Shown here piece by piece: positions 34,359 to 44,727 of a stretch of 64,000 nt of DNA; within the stretch, counting starts at the first letter, position 1, and every line of letters starts with the position of its first letter. The DNA comes from Nemertoderma westbladi (taxonomy: Eukaryota; Xenacoelomorpha; Nemertodermatida; Nemertodermatidae). Position numbers and translations under genes: made by a program. Under the pieces are notes generated by a model. The model worked only from the letters and a program-made list of their open reading frames with translations. It searched no databases and was not told the DNA's origin. The DNA lies in NCBI GenBank assembly GCA_032718475.1, contig JAUCBJ010000011.1, positions 1 through 64,000 on the forward strand. Direction: 5' to 3'.

Positions 34359-37300
34359 ATGGTGAGAAAAGTGGGTGTTCCACAGAAGGTAGCAACTAAT
34401 GATTCTCCACTGGGGAACAGATATTCATGGGGCTTTCTCTGCCCTCCCGGATGTAGTTCCAATACTTCTGATACAACTGAGAAGTCATTCAACTGCAATA
34501 TAGATGGTTCAGATAGCGGTTGTGTGAGCGTGGCTCGTTCCAAAACAACTGAGAGGTCATCCAACTCCAATGTAGATGGTTCAGATAGCGGTAGTGTGGG
34601 TGTGGTTCGTTCCAATAAAACTGAGAGATCATCCTCTGATGTAGTTGTGACTTCTTCGCAGTACAGATCTGATGTGATTCCAAGTGTTTCTACATCTATT
34701 ATACCTGATGATGGCAGTTATGTTCTCGTCCTTATGGTTTCTGCTGACCACACTCTACTGGATACAGTCTACCCGTTTGGTTCGTTTGACTTGCATTTTT
34801 GTGATAACAGTAGGGATAATGTTGTATTTGATATTGAAACATGCGCAAACATTGATTTCTGTCTCTATGTCCCTAATGATAAATTCAATGACGGTGTCAG
34901 TGATAAAGATTCTACATTGGATTGTATATTAAAGTCTGTAACATCTAATGGAGGTGATAGAGATGGGATGCTGTATTATTATTGTACACCAACTTGTCAT
35001 TTGCGTTTATTAAGAGTTATTGCTGCTATCCAAAAACAAAATCAGAGTTTAGTTATTCTTCAAATAATTTTAGATAAAAGTGATTCACAATTACATTCAG
35101 CCATGTCTTGCAAAGTAACTGTTTCATTACTAAAGAGTTCGGTTCACTATCAGGTTGATTTTAATTCTTCCCTTCAACCTAATAAATTATGGCATTCAAT
35201 TTATTTTGATTTAATTTGCGGTTTTATTGTTGGATGTGATGAAAAGTGCATGGAAACTCTGACAAAGAAATCAGGAATATCATCTGTTTCCTTAGATCTT
35301 GATTCAACCTATAGAATTGTTCAGTCGATGGTAACATTCCGACCACAATCGGAAGATATTAATTTAGACTCAGAGCTTCACAAGTTGGGATTTCTTTCTC
35401 AGCTTCGTCCTTATCAGAAAGATTCGGTTCTTTGGTTGTTTGATCGCGAGAAAAACCTCGATGATAAATTGGAAGTCCATCCCAACTGGATGGAGTTGCC
35501 TTTATTGAATGGTTGTAAGTTGTGGTGCAATCCGTGGTTGGGTTGGTTAACTGCAGACCAACCTCAGATGAAGTGTGCTGTTTCTGGTGGAATATTGGCA
35601 GATGATATGGGCCTTGGGAAATCTGCCGAGATTCTAGCCCTTGTGTTATTAAATAAACGTATTGACTATTTGGAATTTCCTTCTGCGATTGGGGATAAAT
35701 ATGAATGTGAAACTGGCAATAGGCCTAATGTCAACGAAGAAGTGATAACTGACATACCGGTAGTTGATAATGAGATTATTATGCTTGGTGATAAGGGAAT
35801 TGAAACTCAAGTTTTTAACGTTGATGACAATTACAAGGAGGAGTATATTGGCAATGGTAGAAAGCGAAAACTATCATTGGATAATCAACAACATAGCAAA
35901 ACAAAAGAAAAATCGAGAAAAACCTCAACCTATAATGCAAAATACCAGGATTATCTGGTTGAACTAAGTAAATACTCATTGGCTAACTATGCCTCCCAGG
36001 CTACTGGCACCTTACCAGAGTCTAAGTATTTATTATCTTGTTCTTGTGGCGGCCAGAGTATGTGTAATCTTTTAACCTGTATATTTTGCAAGTCTGAACA
36101 TCATTCCAAGTGTGTGAACTGGGACTCTAGCAAACTAAAGTTATCTGAGTACCTCTGTCCAAAGTGTTGTGTCTCTCAGGGGAAGGTCATAAAATCCCGA
36201 GCCACTTTAATTATAGCTCCCCATACAATCAGCAACCAGTGGCTGTACGAAGTAAATAAACACACCTCTAACTTGGATGTCTTTATTTACTTGGGAGTTT
36301 TTAGCCATGGCTTTTTACAACCGAAATTACTAGCCAATAATGATGTAATTATTGTGACGTACGAGGTACTTAAAATGGAATTGAACCATGCGAATATTTC
36401 CTCATGGGATGACAAACGACTGAGACATGGAAAGAAGTATGCCTTTGATCCATCTCCGCTCCTTTGCATTCAGTTCTGGAGAATTTGTCTTGACGAGGCT
36501 CAAATGATAGAGTGTCCTACGGCTCTTGTCTCCCAGATGTGCAACAAACTCCACTCGGTACATCGCTGGTGTGTGTCGGGAACACCACTCCAGAAGTCCA
36601 TAGATGACCTGTTTGGGTTGCTGGTGTTCCTCGGATGCCAACCCTATAACGATAAGTTCTGGTTTGACATTCATCTGTTAACACCATTTCAGAACGGTAA
36701 TCATCAACCTATGATCAAACTGTGTTCCAATCTTATTTGGCGAACAAATAAAAGTGACGTTCTTGATCAACTCGGGATCCCCAAACAACATTTTATTACA
36801 GAATCATTAAAATTCTCTCCTATCGAGAATCATTTTTATCAGCGGACTAAAGAGTCATGTTGCCAAGAGGCACATGGAAGTCTAACAAAGATAGAAGGTA
36901 AAGATCTGTCAGAGGTAGATAGACATACTCAATGCGTCATAATGAAACCTTTAATTCGTTTGAGACAAGCATGTGTCCATCCACAGATAGTTCGCGGTGA
37001 ATTTGTTTCAATTGATAAAACTACAATGTCAATGGAAGATGTCCTGGATAGTTTGAGGAGTAAATGCGAGACAGAGAGTGAGGAAGGGTTACGTGGAGTT
37101 ATTTCTGGTATAAATGGGCAGGCTGCCCTATCAGCATTACAGGGAGATATACCCACGGCTGTTGAGCAGTACAGGAACGTTCTACATGTATCCAATGAAT
37201 TCCTAGTTACAAATGGCATTCGAATGGATCCTTTACAAAAGATCCACTCCCTCTACAATCTCCATGTACTTATAAACGATGGAGATAACCAGGCATTAAA

Positions 37301-39011
37301 CCTCCCTAGGACGTTACATGATGACAGTTTATTTGACGATGTTGAGAAACTTAAACTTGAATACCTTAATGATGCTGACACAGTCATCAATCTATCAGAT
37401 GCGTTACTCAAAGAGATCAATCAGGCCATTGTGGATGCCATTCCAAATGAAAGCAAAGACTGGTGGATAGAATTCCTAATGCATGTCAGCCAAACTAATC
37501 AGTTCTATGAGCTCATGAACAAGATTAAATCGCAAATGCCGGACTGCAAACTGCCTACTACTAATCAGGGATTGACCATTTGGATTCAGAGTAAACTTAA
37601 TAAACTGTATGAGACTCGAAACCATCTATTGAAAAAGCTATACTCATTACCCATTAACCCATCCAGTGATGTAGTAGATGTGGCTCATTTCTGCCATCTT
37701 TTAGCGGATGATCGTCCCAAAGGTAACTGTGTTTATTGCGTGGCTGATGATGTAATGCTAGATTACGCGGGTCTTCTGTTTGCGGATAGTGAACATGGCA
37801 AGAACTTTGCAGTTTCATCAACAACTGAAGGGGAATCTCTTGTAATGAACTATGGGAAGGGGAAACATAAGATTAGCCATGGTGTTTGGAAGAGCTCGTT
37901 GGTAATAAGGGTCCTTTCAGTTTTGTCTCAGTTTATTAAAGGGAGTCAGTTCAAGGACCTTAAGCTTGTTAGTAAATCTCATACAAATATGTTCGAATTA
38001 TATCGGAAAGAGTTCAGAATTCTCCATAAACATTGGCGAAATTTACGAGATAAAGTAGCGGCCGTTGACGAGATTAATATGGCGATGTCTCGATATAGGT
38101 TGGCCAGTTTGGAGGATGAGAATCAACCTAGAAATCCGTACGTCTTACAAACCCACGAGTTGGACGTGATGATGTTGAAATTCCAGTCAGATGAAATGAC
38201 AAGTTATTCATTGTTACGCAGGAAATTGGGACAGTTAAAGTTTTTGAGACGGTTGGAGAAGAAATCCGGAGAATTCGGTAGCAACGATGATCCTTGCCCT
38301 GTTTGTCAGGTGGAATTGGGAGTGGCATGGGCTGTGCTATCCTGTGGACATTGCTTCTGTCACAACTGCAGCGGAGTTCTAGTCACTAAGAGTTCAAATA
38401 TTAAATGCCCCGTCTGTCGAGAGATGACGAAATTCAACGAAATTTCCTATGCGACAACAGAGCCTATAAATCCAGCAGCTGCTGAGATGAACGGTAATGA
38501 TATTGTGGGGAGTTGGTCCACTAAAGTTTTACACATTATTAAGACAGTTAAGGAAATTATTGCCCAAGACAACACGAGTAAATGTATAATATTTTCCACT
38601 TGGCCTGATGTGTTGAAGTTGCTCGCATCTGCCTTCTCAACTAATAATATCAAACATTGCCGAGTTTCTCGTGGTGATAAAAAGTTTGTTGATCAGTTGG
38701 AGCATTGGAAACGAGATTCTAGAAATCCTGTTATATTCCTACCAGTTCAAAACGGTGCTAAAGGACTTAATATATTAGAAGCTACGCACATTATACTTGT
38801 AGAGCCGTTGTTAAGTCTTTCGGAAGAGAACCAAGCTGTAGGAAGAATCCATCGCATAGGCCAAGTGAAAGAGACTTTCGTTTATAAGTTTATTTTAGGA
38901 AGCACGGTCGAAGAGAGAATATCGCACCTAGTCAATTCCGTTTCGCATTCCGTAAATAAACGTAAATCAGTTTTGATAACAAAAGATCAACTAACGCAGC
39001 TCCTGGAATGA
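34359..39011 (+). CDS. shprh: SHPRH-type SNF2 helicase / PHD / RING E3 ubiquitin ligase
   Basis: One intact 1550-codon frame. SNF2 motif I GLGKS is near residue 420 (GGILADDMGLGKS). A PHD finger, CSCGGQ...CPKC, spans about 560-601. Motif Ia is IIAPHTISNQW and motif II is LDEAQ at about 711-715. The RING finger CPVCQ...CPVC spans about 1313-1353. The helicase C-terminal half has IIFSTWPDVL (near 1408) and GRIHRIG (near 1497). PHD and RING nested inside a split SNF2 domain identify SHPRH, the nuclear ligase that polyubiquitinates PCNA in DNA-damage tolerance. The linker-histone (H15) domain of vertebrate SHPRH, expected before the PHD, is not visible. The N-terminus has two to three ~24-residue repeats with NVDGSDSG. 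No introns, against about thirty exons in humans: a retrocopy or intron loss, but clearly maintained. A possible ATTAAA signal lies near 39105. Confidence 0.95.
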   Translation: MVRKVGVPQKVATNDSPLGNRYSWGFLCPPGCSSNTSDTTEKSFNCNIDGSDSGCVSVARSKTTERSSNSNVDGSDSGSVGVVRSNKTERSSSDVVVTSSQYRSDVIPSVSTSIIPDDGSYVLVLMVSADHTLLDTVYPFGSFDLHFCDNSRDNVVFDIETCANIDFCLYVPNDKFNDGVSDKDSTLDCILKSVTSNGGDRDGMLYYYCTPTCHLRLLRVIAAIQKQNQSLVILQIILDKSDSQLHSAMSCKVTVSLLKSSVHYQVDFNSSLQPNKLWHSIYFDLICGFIVGCDEKCMETLTKKSGISSVSLDLDSTYRIVQSMVTFRPQSEDINLDSELHKLGFLSQLRPYQKDSVLWLFDREKNLDDKLEVHPNWMELPLLNGCKLWCNPWLGWLTADQPQMKCAVSGGILADDMGLGKSAEILALVLLNKRIDYLEFPSAIGDKYECETGNRPNVNEEVITDIPVVDNEIIMLGDKGIETQVFNVDDNYKEEYIGNGRKRKLSLDNQQHSKTKEKSRKTSTYNAKYQDYLVELSKYSLANYASQATGTLPESKYLLSCSCGGQSMCNLLTCIFCKSEHHSKCVNWDSSKLKLSEYLCPKCCVSQGKVIKSRATLIIAPHTISNQWLYEVNKHTSNLDVFIYLGVFSHGFLQPKLLANNDVIIVTYEVLKMELNHANISSWDDKRLRHGKKYAFDPSPLLCIQFWRICLDEAQMIECPTALVSQMCNKLHSVHRWCVSGTPLQKSIDDLFGLLVFLGCQPYNDKFWFDIHLLTPFQNGNHQPMIKLCSNLIWRTNKSDVLDQLGIPKQHFITESLKFSPIENHFYQRTKESCCQEAHGSLTKIEGKDLSEVDRHTQCVIMKPLIRLRQACVHPQIVRGEFVSIDKTTMSMEDVLDSLRSKCETESEEGLRGVISGINGQAALSALQGDIPTAVEQYRNVLHVSNEFLVTNGIRMDPLQKIHSLYNLHVLINDGDNQALNLPRTLHDDSLFDDVEKLKLEYLNDADTVINLSDALLKEINQAIVDAIPNESKDWWIEFLMHVSQTNQFYELMNKIKSQMPDCKLPTTNQGLTIWIQSKLNKLYETRNHLLKKLYSLPINPSSDVVDVAHFCHLLADDRPKGNCVYCVADDVMLDYAGLLFADSEHGKNFAVSSTTEGESLVMNYGKGKHKISHGVWKSSLVIRVLSVLSQFIKGSQFKDLKLVSKSHTNMFELYRKEFRILHKHWRNLRDKVAAVDEINMAMSRYRLASLEDENQPRNPYVLQTHELDVMMLKFQSDEMTSYSLLRRKLGQLKFLRRLEKKSGEFGSNDDPCPVCQVELGVAWAVLSCGHCFCHNCSGVLVTKSSNIKCPVCREMTKFNEISYATTEPINPAAAEMNGNDIVGSWSTKVLHIIKTVKEIIAQDNTSKCIIFSTWPDVLKLLASAFSTNNIKHCRVSRGDKKFVDQLEHWKRDSRNPVIFLPVQNGAKGLNILEATHIILVEPLLSLSEENQAVGRIHRIGQVKETFVYKFILGSTVEERISHLVNSVSHSVNKRKSVLITKDQLTQLLE

Positions 39012-39308
39012 CAAGTATCATTTCCAAACGAAGCAAACAGGTTGGGCGGGTTTGTCTTCCATGTTGGTCGTAATTCCATTATTGTTTACTTATGTGACTT
39101 ATGTATTAAAAAACATCAGCTTGAACTTTAGTTTGCTTAAATTTGGCCAGAGGTTTCCATAGAAATACAGCTATTCCTTTTCCAGAACGAGACTGGCACC
39201 ACACGTACACGAGACTGGCACCACACGTACACGAGACTGGCACTTAAAGAGAGACTTTTTATTCAAAGTTGAAGTCAATTAATTTTGACCTTTTAATAAT
39301 TGCCTAAT
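39012..39308. other. SHPRH 3' untranslated region and flank
   Basis: Contains ATTAAA near 39105, a plausible poly(A) signal, and a short direct repeat (ACGAGACTGGCACCACACGT, from 39187) near 39,187-39,241. Confidence 0.4.
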
Positions 39309-41171
39309 GGGGTAGACGACTCGGAAAATTTTTTTCGAGTTTTCGTTGGTTTCATGTGAAAGAGCATGTGAAAAAACCCCAGAGAGCAATTTTACTTCAA
39401 AAAAAATAATATTGGCCGAGTTATAGCGATTTTAAAACGCAAAATTAGCAACATCGAAAAATCAGGCCGTTTTAGAAAACTGCACTAGTGACGTCACTAG
39501 TGCAGCAGTAAATGTTCATTGGTTACTATACAATATAAATCTCTTAGTAACTAAAATAAATTGTGTAGCTAATATTTATTTAGTGTGTTTTTGTGTTGTG
39601 TTAAGAATACATTATTTGATATCTTAATGTGGAAATTGATTCATGACAAGTTAATTATTCCAGAATAATAATTATTTTTCCCAAACTATACAGTGGTTAG
39701 CTATAAAAATAAAACATATTTTGTAGCTAAAACTGCCAGGTGGTAGAAATCCAGTAGCTTATTGATGTTTTATTAAGCTTCAAAACTTAGATTACGGATT
39801 CGGATACGGATTGTGGATTCGCACTTTTTCGATCGCAATTATTTTTATACAAGTTAAATTATTGAATTCCAAAAAGCATTGATAGTTAGTCCATGTAGCT
39901 GTAATGGATGACGTAGTATCTTCAGCTGCCATCTCAATACAATCAGCATTAATCAGAATTTAGTTGAACTATAACTACTGTATAATTTACATTTTTTAAT
40001 TATCTACTTTTTCACAATTTTGGGAAATATATATTCCTTCCAGAAGCTACTACTACTTTTCAGTAAAGTTTGCATGTATATGGAATCATATTATGATACT
40101 TCAACTATTTTCACTTCGCCATTTATTTCAAAAGATGGATCTGCGACGCTAAACAAGGCCCATTGTTTATTGCAAAGATGCATTTGAAGTTGGATTTGTT
40201 ACATGAATTTAGCGCTTACGATATTCGATTGTGTAAGATAAGATTTTTGAATGGCATGTTTTGATGTTGGACATTTTACTTCTACCACATGCGTTGGTTT
40301 AATGGCATCTGAAATGGCATCAAAAAATAAGATTTTGTGGTATTTTATAAAAACACTAGCTACAATATTAAAACAGTACATACCATTGAAAACAATAGCT
40401 ACCACAAACATTTGTTTTCATTTTCTTTAAAACATTTTTTTTTTTCACATGTAACTCGCCAAAATATGTCAAGAACATAAACCAATAGCCCAAAACATTA
40501 TGTTTTGGTATTTTTTGGTATTTTGATATTTTTGGATGTCAAACCAAAAAACAGCTATTATGAAAGGCAGAGAATAATGGTGACACAGGCAACACTAGTA
40601 CCAGTAACACTTTACAGTGAACTGACAAAAAATCTAAATAATTTCCATCTAGTGCTAATCTTCCCATCCCGCATTGTTCGCTGTAAAAACAATAAAAAAA
40701 TAGATTAATGAAACGCCTGGCAGTATTTAGCTAGCTATATTTGTTTCTAGCTACAGCTATACGGTACAGGTATGGGCGAAATAAATATTATTCTAGAATA
40801 ATTAACTTGATATGAATAATTTGCCTCCATACCGCTATCCTATAATCGATTCTTAACACAACACAAATACACATCCAAATAAATACATAGCTACATTTAT
40901 TATTTGTTTTATTTTAGATACTGCAATATTATACTTTATATTAGCCAATCAACTGCGCTTGACAACTGTTGCTGTGTTATGGCTGACGTCACTCGTGCAG
41001 TTTTCTGAAACGGCCTGATTTTTCGATGTTGCTAATTTTGCGTTTTAAAATTGCTATAACTCGGCCAATATTAATTTTTTTGAAGTAAAATTGCTCTCTG
41101 GGGTTTTTTCACGTGCTCTTTCACATGAAACCAACGAAAACTCGAAAAAAAATTTCCGAGTCGTCTACCCC
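39309..41171. mobile_element. DNA transposon remnant, 1863 bp, ~370 bp inverted repeats, AT target duplication, ISL2EU-like
   Basis: The left end begins GGGGTAGACGACTCGG and the right end is its reverse complement ending 41171, with AT directly outside both ends (39307-39308, 41172-41173). The arms stay similar for roughly 370 bp (to about 39,680 and from about 40,790), including the GATTTTTCGATGTTGCTAA and TGACGTCACT segments. Inside is a YqaJ-like fragment on the minus strand. Long inverted repeats, a 2 bp AT duplication and a YqaJ-type nuclease are what I recall of ISL2EU elements; no transposase is present, so the assignment is an inference. Confidence 0.75.
40060..40411 (-). pseudogene. 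YqaJ-like nuclease fragment within the transposon
   Basis: The 70-codon frame at 40411-40199 contains VVEVKCPTSKHAIQ, matching the (I/V)EVKCP nuclease core of YqaJ-type viral recombinase/exonuclease domains. Past the stop the same frame gives LCNKQWALFSVADPSF, which fits the next YqaJ motif (Q..WCDFVV..P type). Only this core remains. Low complexity and the break mean it is not functional. Confidence 0.5.
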
Positions 41172-41400
41172 ATTTTACTAACTAAAATTAATAATTATGC
41201 GATCTCTTATCTGTTATTTTACTATTCACACATATTTGTACTAAATCTTGCGATTATTTTTCCTTCTATTTTAACATAGTGTTAATGTAATTTGTTTATA
41301 ATTGTATTTTGTTAGAGTGCAGTTTATCCATTAATATTATAGTATTGATTAATTAATTAGGAACCTGCTGTAATTGAAGTTCATATATTTCCATAATATT

Positions 41401-41409
41401 AAATTTCTA
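41401..41409. repeat. 9 bp target duplication (one mismatch), left
   Basis: AAATTTCTA at 41401-41409 against AAATTACTA at 42231-42239. Confidence 0.6.
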
Positions 41410-42230
41410 GGTACTAGTGTGTTTTGTGCACCCCCCCCCCCCTCACCCCTCTCAAATTTTTTATACTAGCTAGTTTATGTTACTTATTTTTAAAAAATGT
41501 TCTAGAACATATTGTCTATTCATTTTTTTTATTAATTTTGTTCTAGAAAAAATAATTGTTGGAACAAAATTAATTAATTAGGTATTTTTGAAGTTATCAA
41601 AGCTAGTTTTTTGATTTTATGTTTTTAATGTTCTAGAACATTTCGTCTTTTCATTTTTGTAAAAAGTAATGTTCTAGAACAAATATTTTTTGTTCTAGAA
41701 CATTACAAAAAAATGTTATTTTGTGGTGTTTTTTATTTGATTAGTAAGTGTTAAAAACAATTACTAAAAAAAAGCCATGATACACCACAGAAGCGGCGAG
41801 CGGCAGCGGCCGCGACCACATTTTAAAAATAGAACACATTATTTTCTATGGGTGATGATACACCACAAATGGCCGCTCGCGGCTCCTATGGTGTATCATA
41901 CTAAAAGTCGCCGCTCACATCAGCCGCTCGCCGCGGCCGCTCGCCGCTGTCTGTGGTGTATCATGGCCTTAACAACTATAAATTTTCATTGTAGCTAGTG
42001 ATTTTTATTAAAATTTGATAATACAAAGATAACACTGAATAAAAAATTACCAAAATTTACAAATTAGCTAGTTTTTTTGTTCTAGAACAAATAATATTTG
42101 TTCCAGAACAACATTTTTATATTTAAATGAATAGATAATATGCTCTAGAACATTTTCTTTTAAAAAGTAACAAAAACTAGCTAGTATAGGGGGGGGGGGG
42201 GGGGGGGGTGCACAAAAATACACTAGTACC
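41410..42230. mobile_element. Non-autonomous inverted-repeat transposon, 821 bp, with TGTTCTAGAACA sites
   Basis: Ends are GGTACTAGTGTGTTTTGTGC plus a C-run on the left, and the reverse complement (G-run, GCACAAAAATACACTAGTACC in two parts) on the right. A 9 bp flanking duplication (one mismatch) would fit a Mutator-type element. The palindrome TGTTCTAGAACA occurs at 41499, 41629, 41670, 41691 and 42079, with a near copy at 42099; these may be transposase-binding sites. A smaller element is nested inside (41772-41969). No coding sequence. Confidence 0.75.
41772..41969. mobile_element. Nested ~198 bp inverted-repeat element (MITE)
   Basis: Left end AAGCCATGATACACCACAG and right end CTGTGGTGTATCATGGCCTT are inverted. 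GC-rich GGCGAGCGGC / GCCGCTCGCC arms follow. A second inverted pair of GATACACCACA / TGGTGTATCAT lies at about 41,859 and 41,890. GC content contrasts sharply with the AT-rich host element. Confidence 0.75.
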
Positions 42231-42806
42231 AAATTACTATTTGTGTAATGTGTTGTAATTATTATATGGCACTTACAACTGTAAAAACACAACAAGGTGG
42301 CAGGCCTGGCGGGATCACGGTCCTACTTCCATGAGAACAATACACAACAGTAGGCCTACTGCAGTACAGCAATACTGTAGTACTACAGTTACAGTTACAT
42401 GTAACAACTACAAAATTCAAATTTCTCGCTTTCTAATGCTAATTCAAAAATTGTTTACCCTAATAATCGCGCTCGCATTGCACAAATATCATCTCAAAAC
42501 CTAATTTTCTGTATGAGCCGTCCTCATGCTAACGTCAGGCTAACGCTTGTCCAAATTTCGTTTCAATATATATATATATATTATATAACGGAGATATCGC
42601 TCTGGACACACACACCCCAAATCACCCCAATAAACACCCACACAAACACCTACACAGTATGGTAATAATGGTCACTTATTTCAATAGGACCGTGAACTAA
42701 TATTTTATATTTATCAAAATAACACTGGCATAGTTACTGAGCGGGAAATTTAAAAGCATTACAGTTTTTTGTTAGGCTGCCACTCTGTGTTCTGTAAGTT
42801 CCGTAG
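42231..42806. other. Unassigned stretch
   Basis: No gene supported; a TA microsatellite lies near 42,570-42,585. Confidence 0.45.
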
Positions 42807-42814
42807 GGTGCTAG
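42807..42814. repeat. 8 bp target duplication GGTGCTAG, left
   Basis: Repeated at 43864-43871 on the other side of the hAT-like foldback element. Confidence 0.85.
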
Positions 42815-43863
42815 CAAGGTGCACTAAATAACAGGTCATGCAGCGAGCGAATTGCTGAAATTAGCGGAGGCCAATCTTTCCATATTTATGGCACTATTTT
42901 CATAATATTTCCTTAGAAACTTCGAATGTGCTACTTTTGTTAGGTGGATATAATGACTATAATTCATAGAAATGTAATAAAAAATGTTTCTTGAATTTTT
43001 ATCTTGTAGTTGCCAAGGTAACCGGGTGCAAAGTTCAAACTTTGCGCGTCTGTAATTCAAGACGATAATGGATTCTGTTCTTGAGATTTGGTATATTAGT
43101 AAAGGGAATAAAAGTCTCAGAATATTTCACATTTGAATTTGTTTACATACCCGTTGCCATGGTAATAAGTACAATGACAAATCTGAATAAAAGTCTACCA
43201 AATCTATGTAACACCATTTTTATTCGGCTTGTCAGTCAAAATAGTAAGTTAATATTGCCAACATTTTATTTTATAAATCATAAATTGTGAATGACAGTTA
43301 TGAGGGTCAAAATGTGACAATAACCAAAACTGTCCAATCAGATATAAAGACTTGTTGACAGCATGATTTTTACATTCCAGAATATTAAATTTCGGTTTGG
43401 AATTATTAGAAACAAACAAAGGACAGCCACCAGGCATGTCAGACGCAAATGAGATAAATAGTAGACAAATTTCTCACTGGCGAGCATAATGGCAAATTAT
43501 CGTAATACCAATCACCATGGAAACGGGTTTGAAAAAAAAAATAATGTAAAATATTCTGATAGACTTTTATTCCCTTTACTCATATACCAAATCTCAAGAA
43601 GAATTTCCATTATCGTCTTGAATTACAGACGCGCAAAGTTTGAACTTTGCACCCGGTTACCTTGGCAACTACAAGATAAAAATTCCAGAAACACATTTTA
43701 TTACATTTCTATAAACCGTAGTCATCATATTCACCTAACCAAAGTAGCACATAGGAAGTTTCTAAGGAAATATTATGAAAAAAGTGCCATAAATATGGAA
43801 AGATCGGCCTCCGCTAATTTCAGCAATTCGCTCGCTGCATGACCTGTTATTTAGTATACCTTG
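42815..43863. mobile_element. hAT-like foldback element, 1049 bp, ~270 bp inverted repeats
   Basis: It starts CAAGGTGCACTAAATAACAG and ends with the reverse complement of CAAGGTATACTAAATAACAG. It is flanked by GGTGCTAG on both sides, an 8 bp duplication as made by hAT transposases. The arms stay similar for about 270-300 bp. The frames at 43489-43842 (plus) and 42836-43060 (minus) are the two arms read as protein and are not genes. Confidence 0.87.
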
Positions 43864-43871
43864 GGTGCTAG
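43864..43871. repeat. 8 bp target duplication GGTGCTAG, right
   Basis: Matches 42807-42814. Confidence 0.85.
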
Positions 43872-44727
43872 CCAATGGGCGGCGTTGCCTCTGTATCCGA
43901 GTTTACAATCAGCATGGATGAAACACCGCTTAATTGGTGCATTAAATATACACAATTCAAAAACACCGCAACTGACAGACTTGCGGTGTTTTGTAATTGT
44001 GACATTTTTTTTGCATTGTATCGAATGTATTTTTACATACAGGTTGTATAATGCAAAAACACCGTAAGTTCAAAAAATAATCCTGAATTCAAAATATTAA
44101 TGAAAAGTGAAAAAAAGTCACGTAGGAGAATTTCGCTCCCCCAATTGCGTCATAAGTGTTATAAAAAATTAGTAATTTACGGAAATTTTGAACCAACAAT
44201 CCGAAGGCAAACACTAATTTGCGTTTTACTCGAAAGGACTTTTTTTTACTTACGGTCTCGCACGTCCCTCTAACCCACCACAGCAACCCAATTAGTGTTA
44301 CTCTTTCACTCCCTACGGCTACACTACAATCCAGTAATGAGTGTTCCTGTTTCCCCACCCCCGCCACTTAAACAATAATGGTTAACTTTAAATATTAAAT
44401 ATCTAGAGGGCGCCGTTTCCTTTTAATAAATACTAATAAATAAATTAACTACACAAACAAATGGTGTATTGCGGGGTAAGTTAAACAATATCAATATAAA
44501 ATAGGAGTAACCATAAATAAAGTAAAATATCATAATATATGACTTCGGAGCCCCTAAAGTTACCTTAGTTCGTGTCTACTACTGTATCTATGTTAATTGG
44601 TTACTGTACCTTAGTATACCGGTACTGTATTTTAGTTCAACATATTATTATCCCATTGAATAGCCTTGATCTCAGAAAATGGTTAAACTCGTTCGTGTAA
44701 GCCTAACTAAATGATTATTACGCAAGA
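43872..44727. other. Unassigned stretch with a hairpin
   Basis: A stem-loop near 43,949-44,002 pairs CAAAAACACCGCAA with TTGCGGTGTTTTG. No gene is supported. Confidence 0.5.

Noticed and set aside
43489-43842. 117-codon ORF and its minus-strand partner at 42836-43060
   Set aside because: These are the inverted arms of a foldback transposon.
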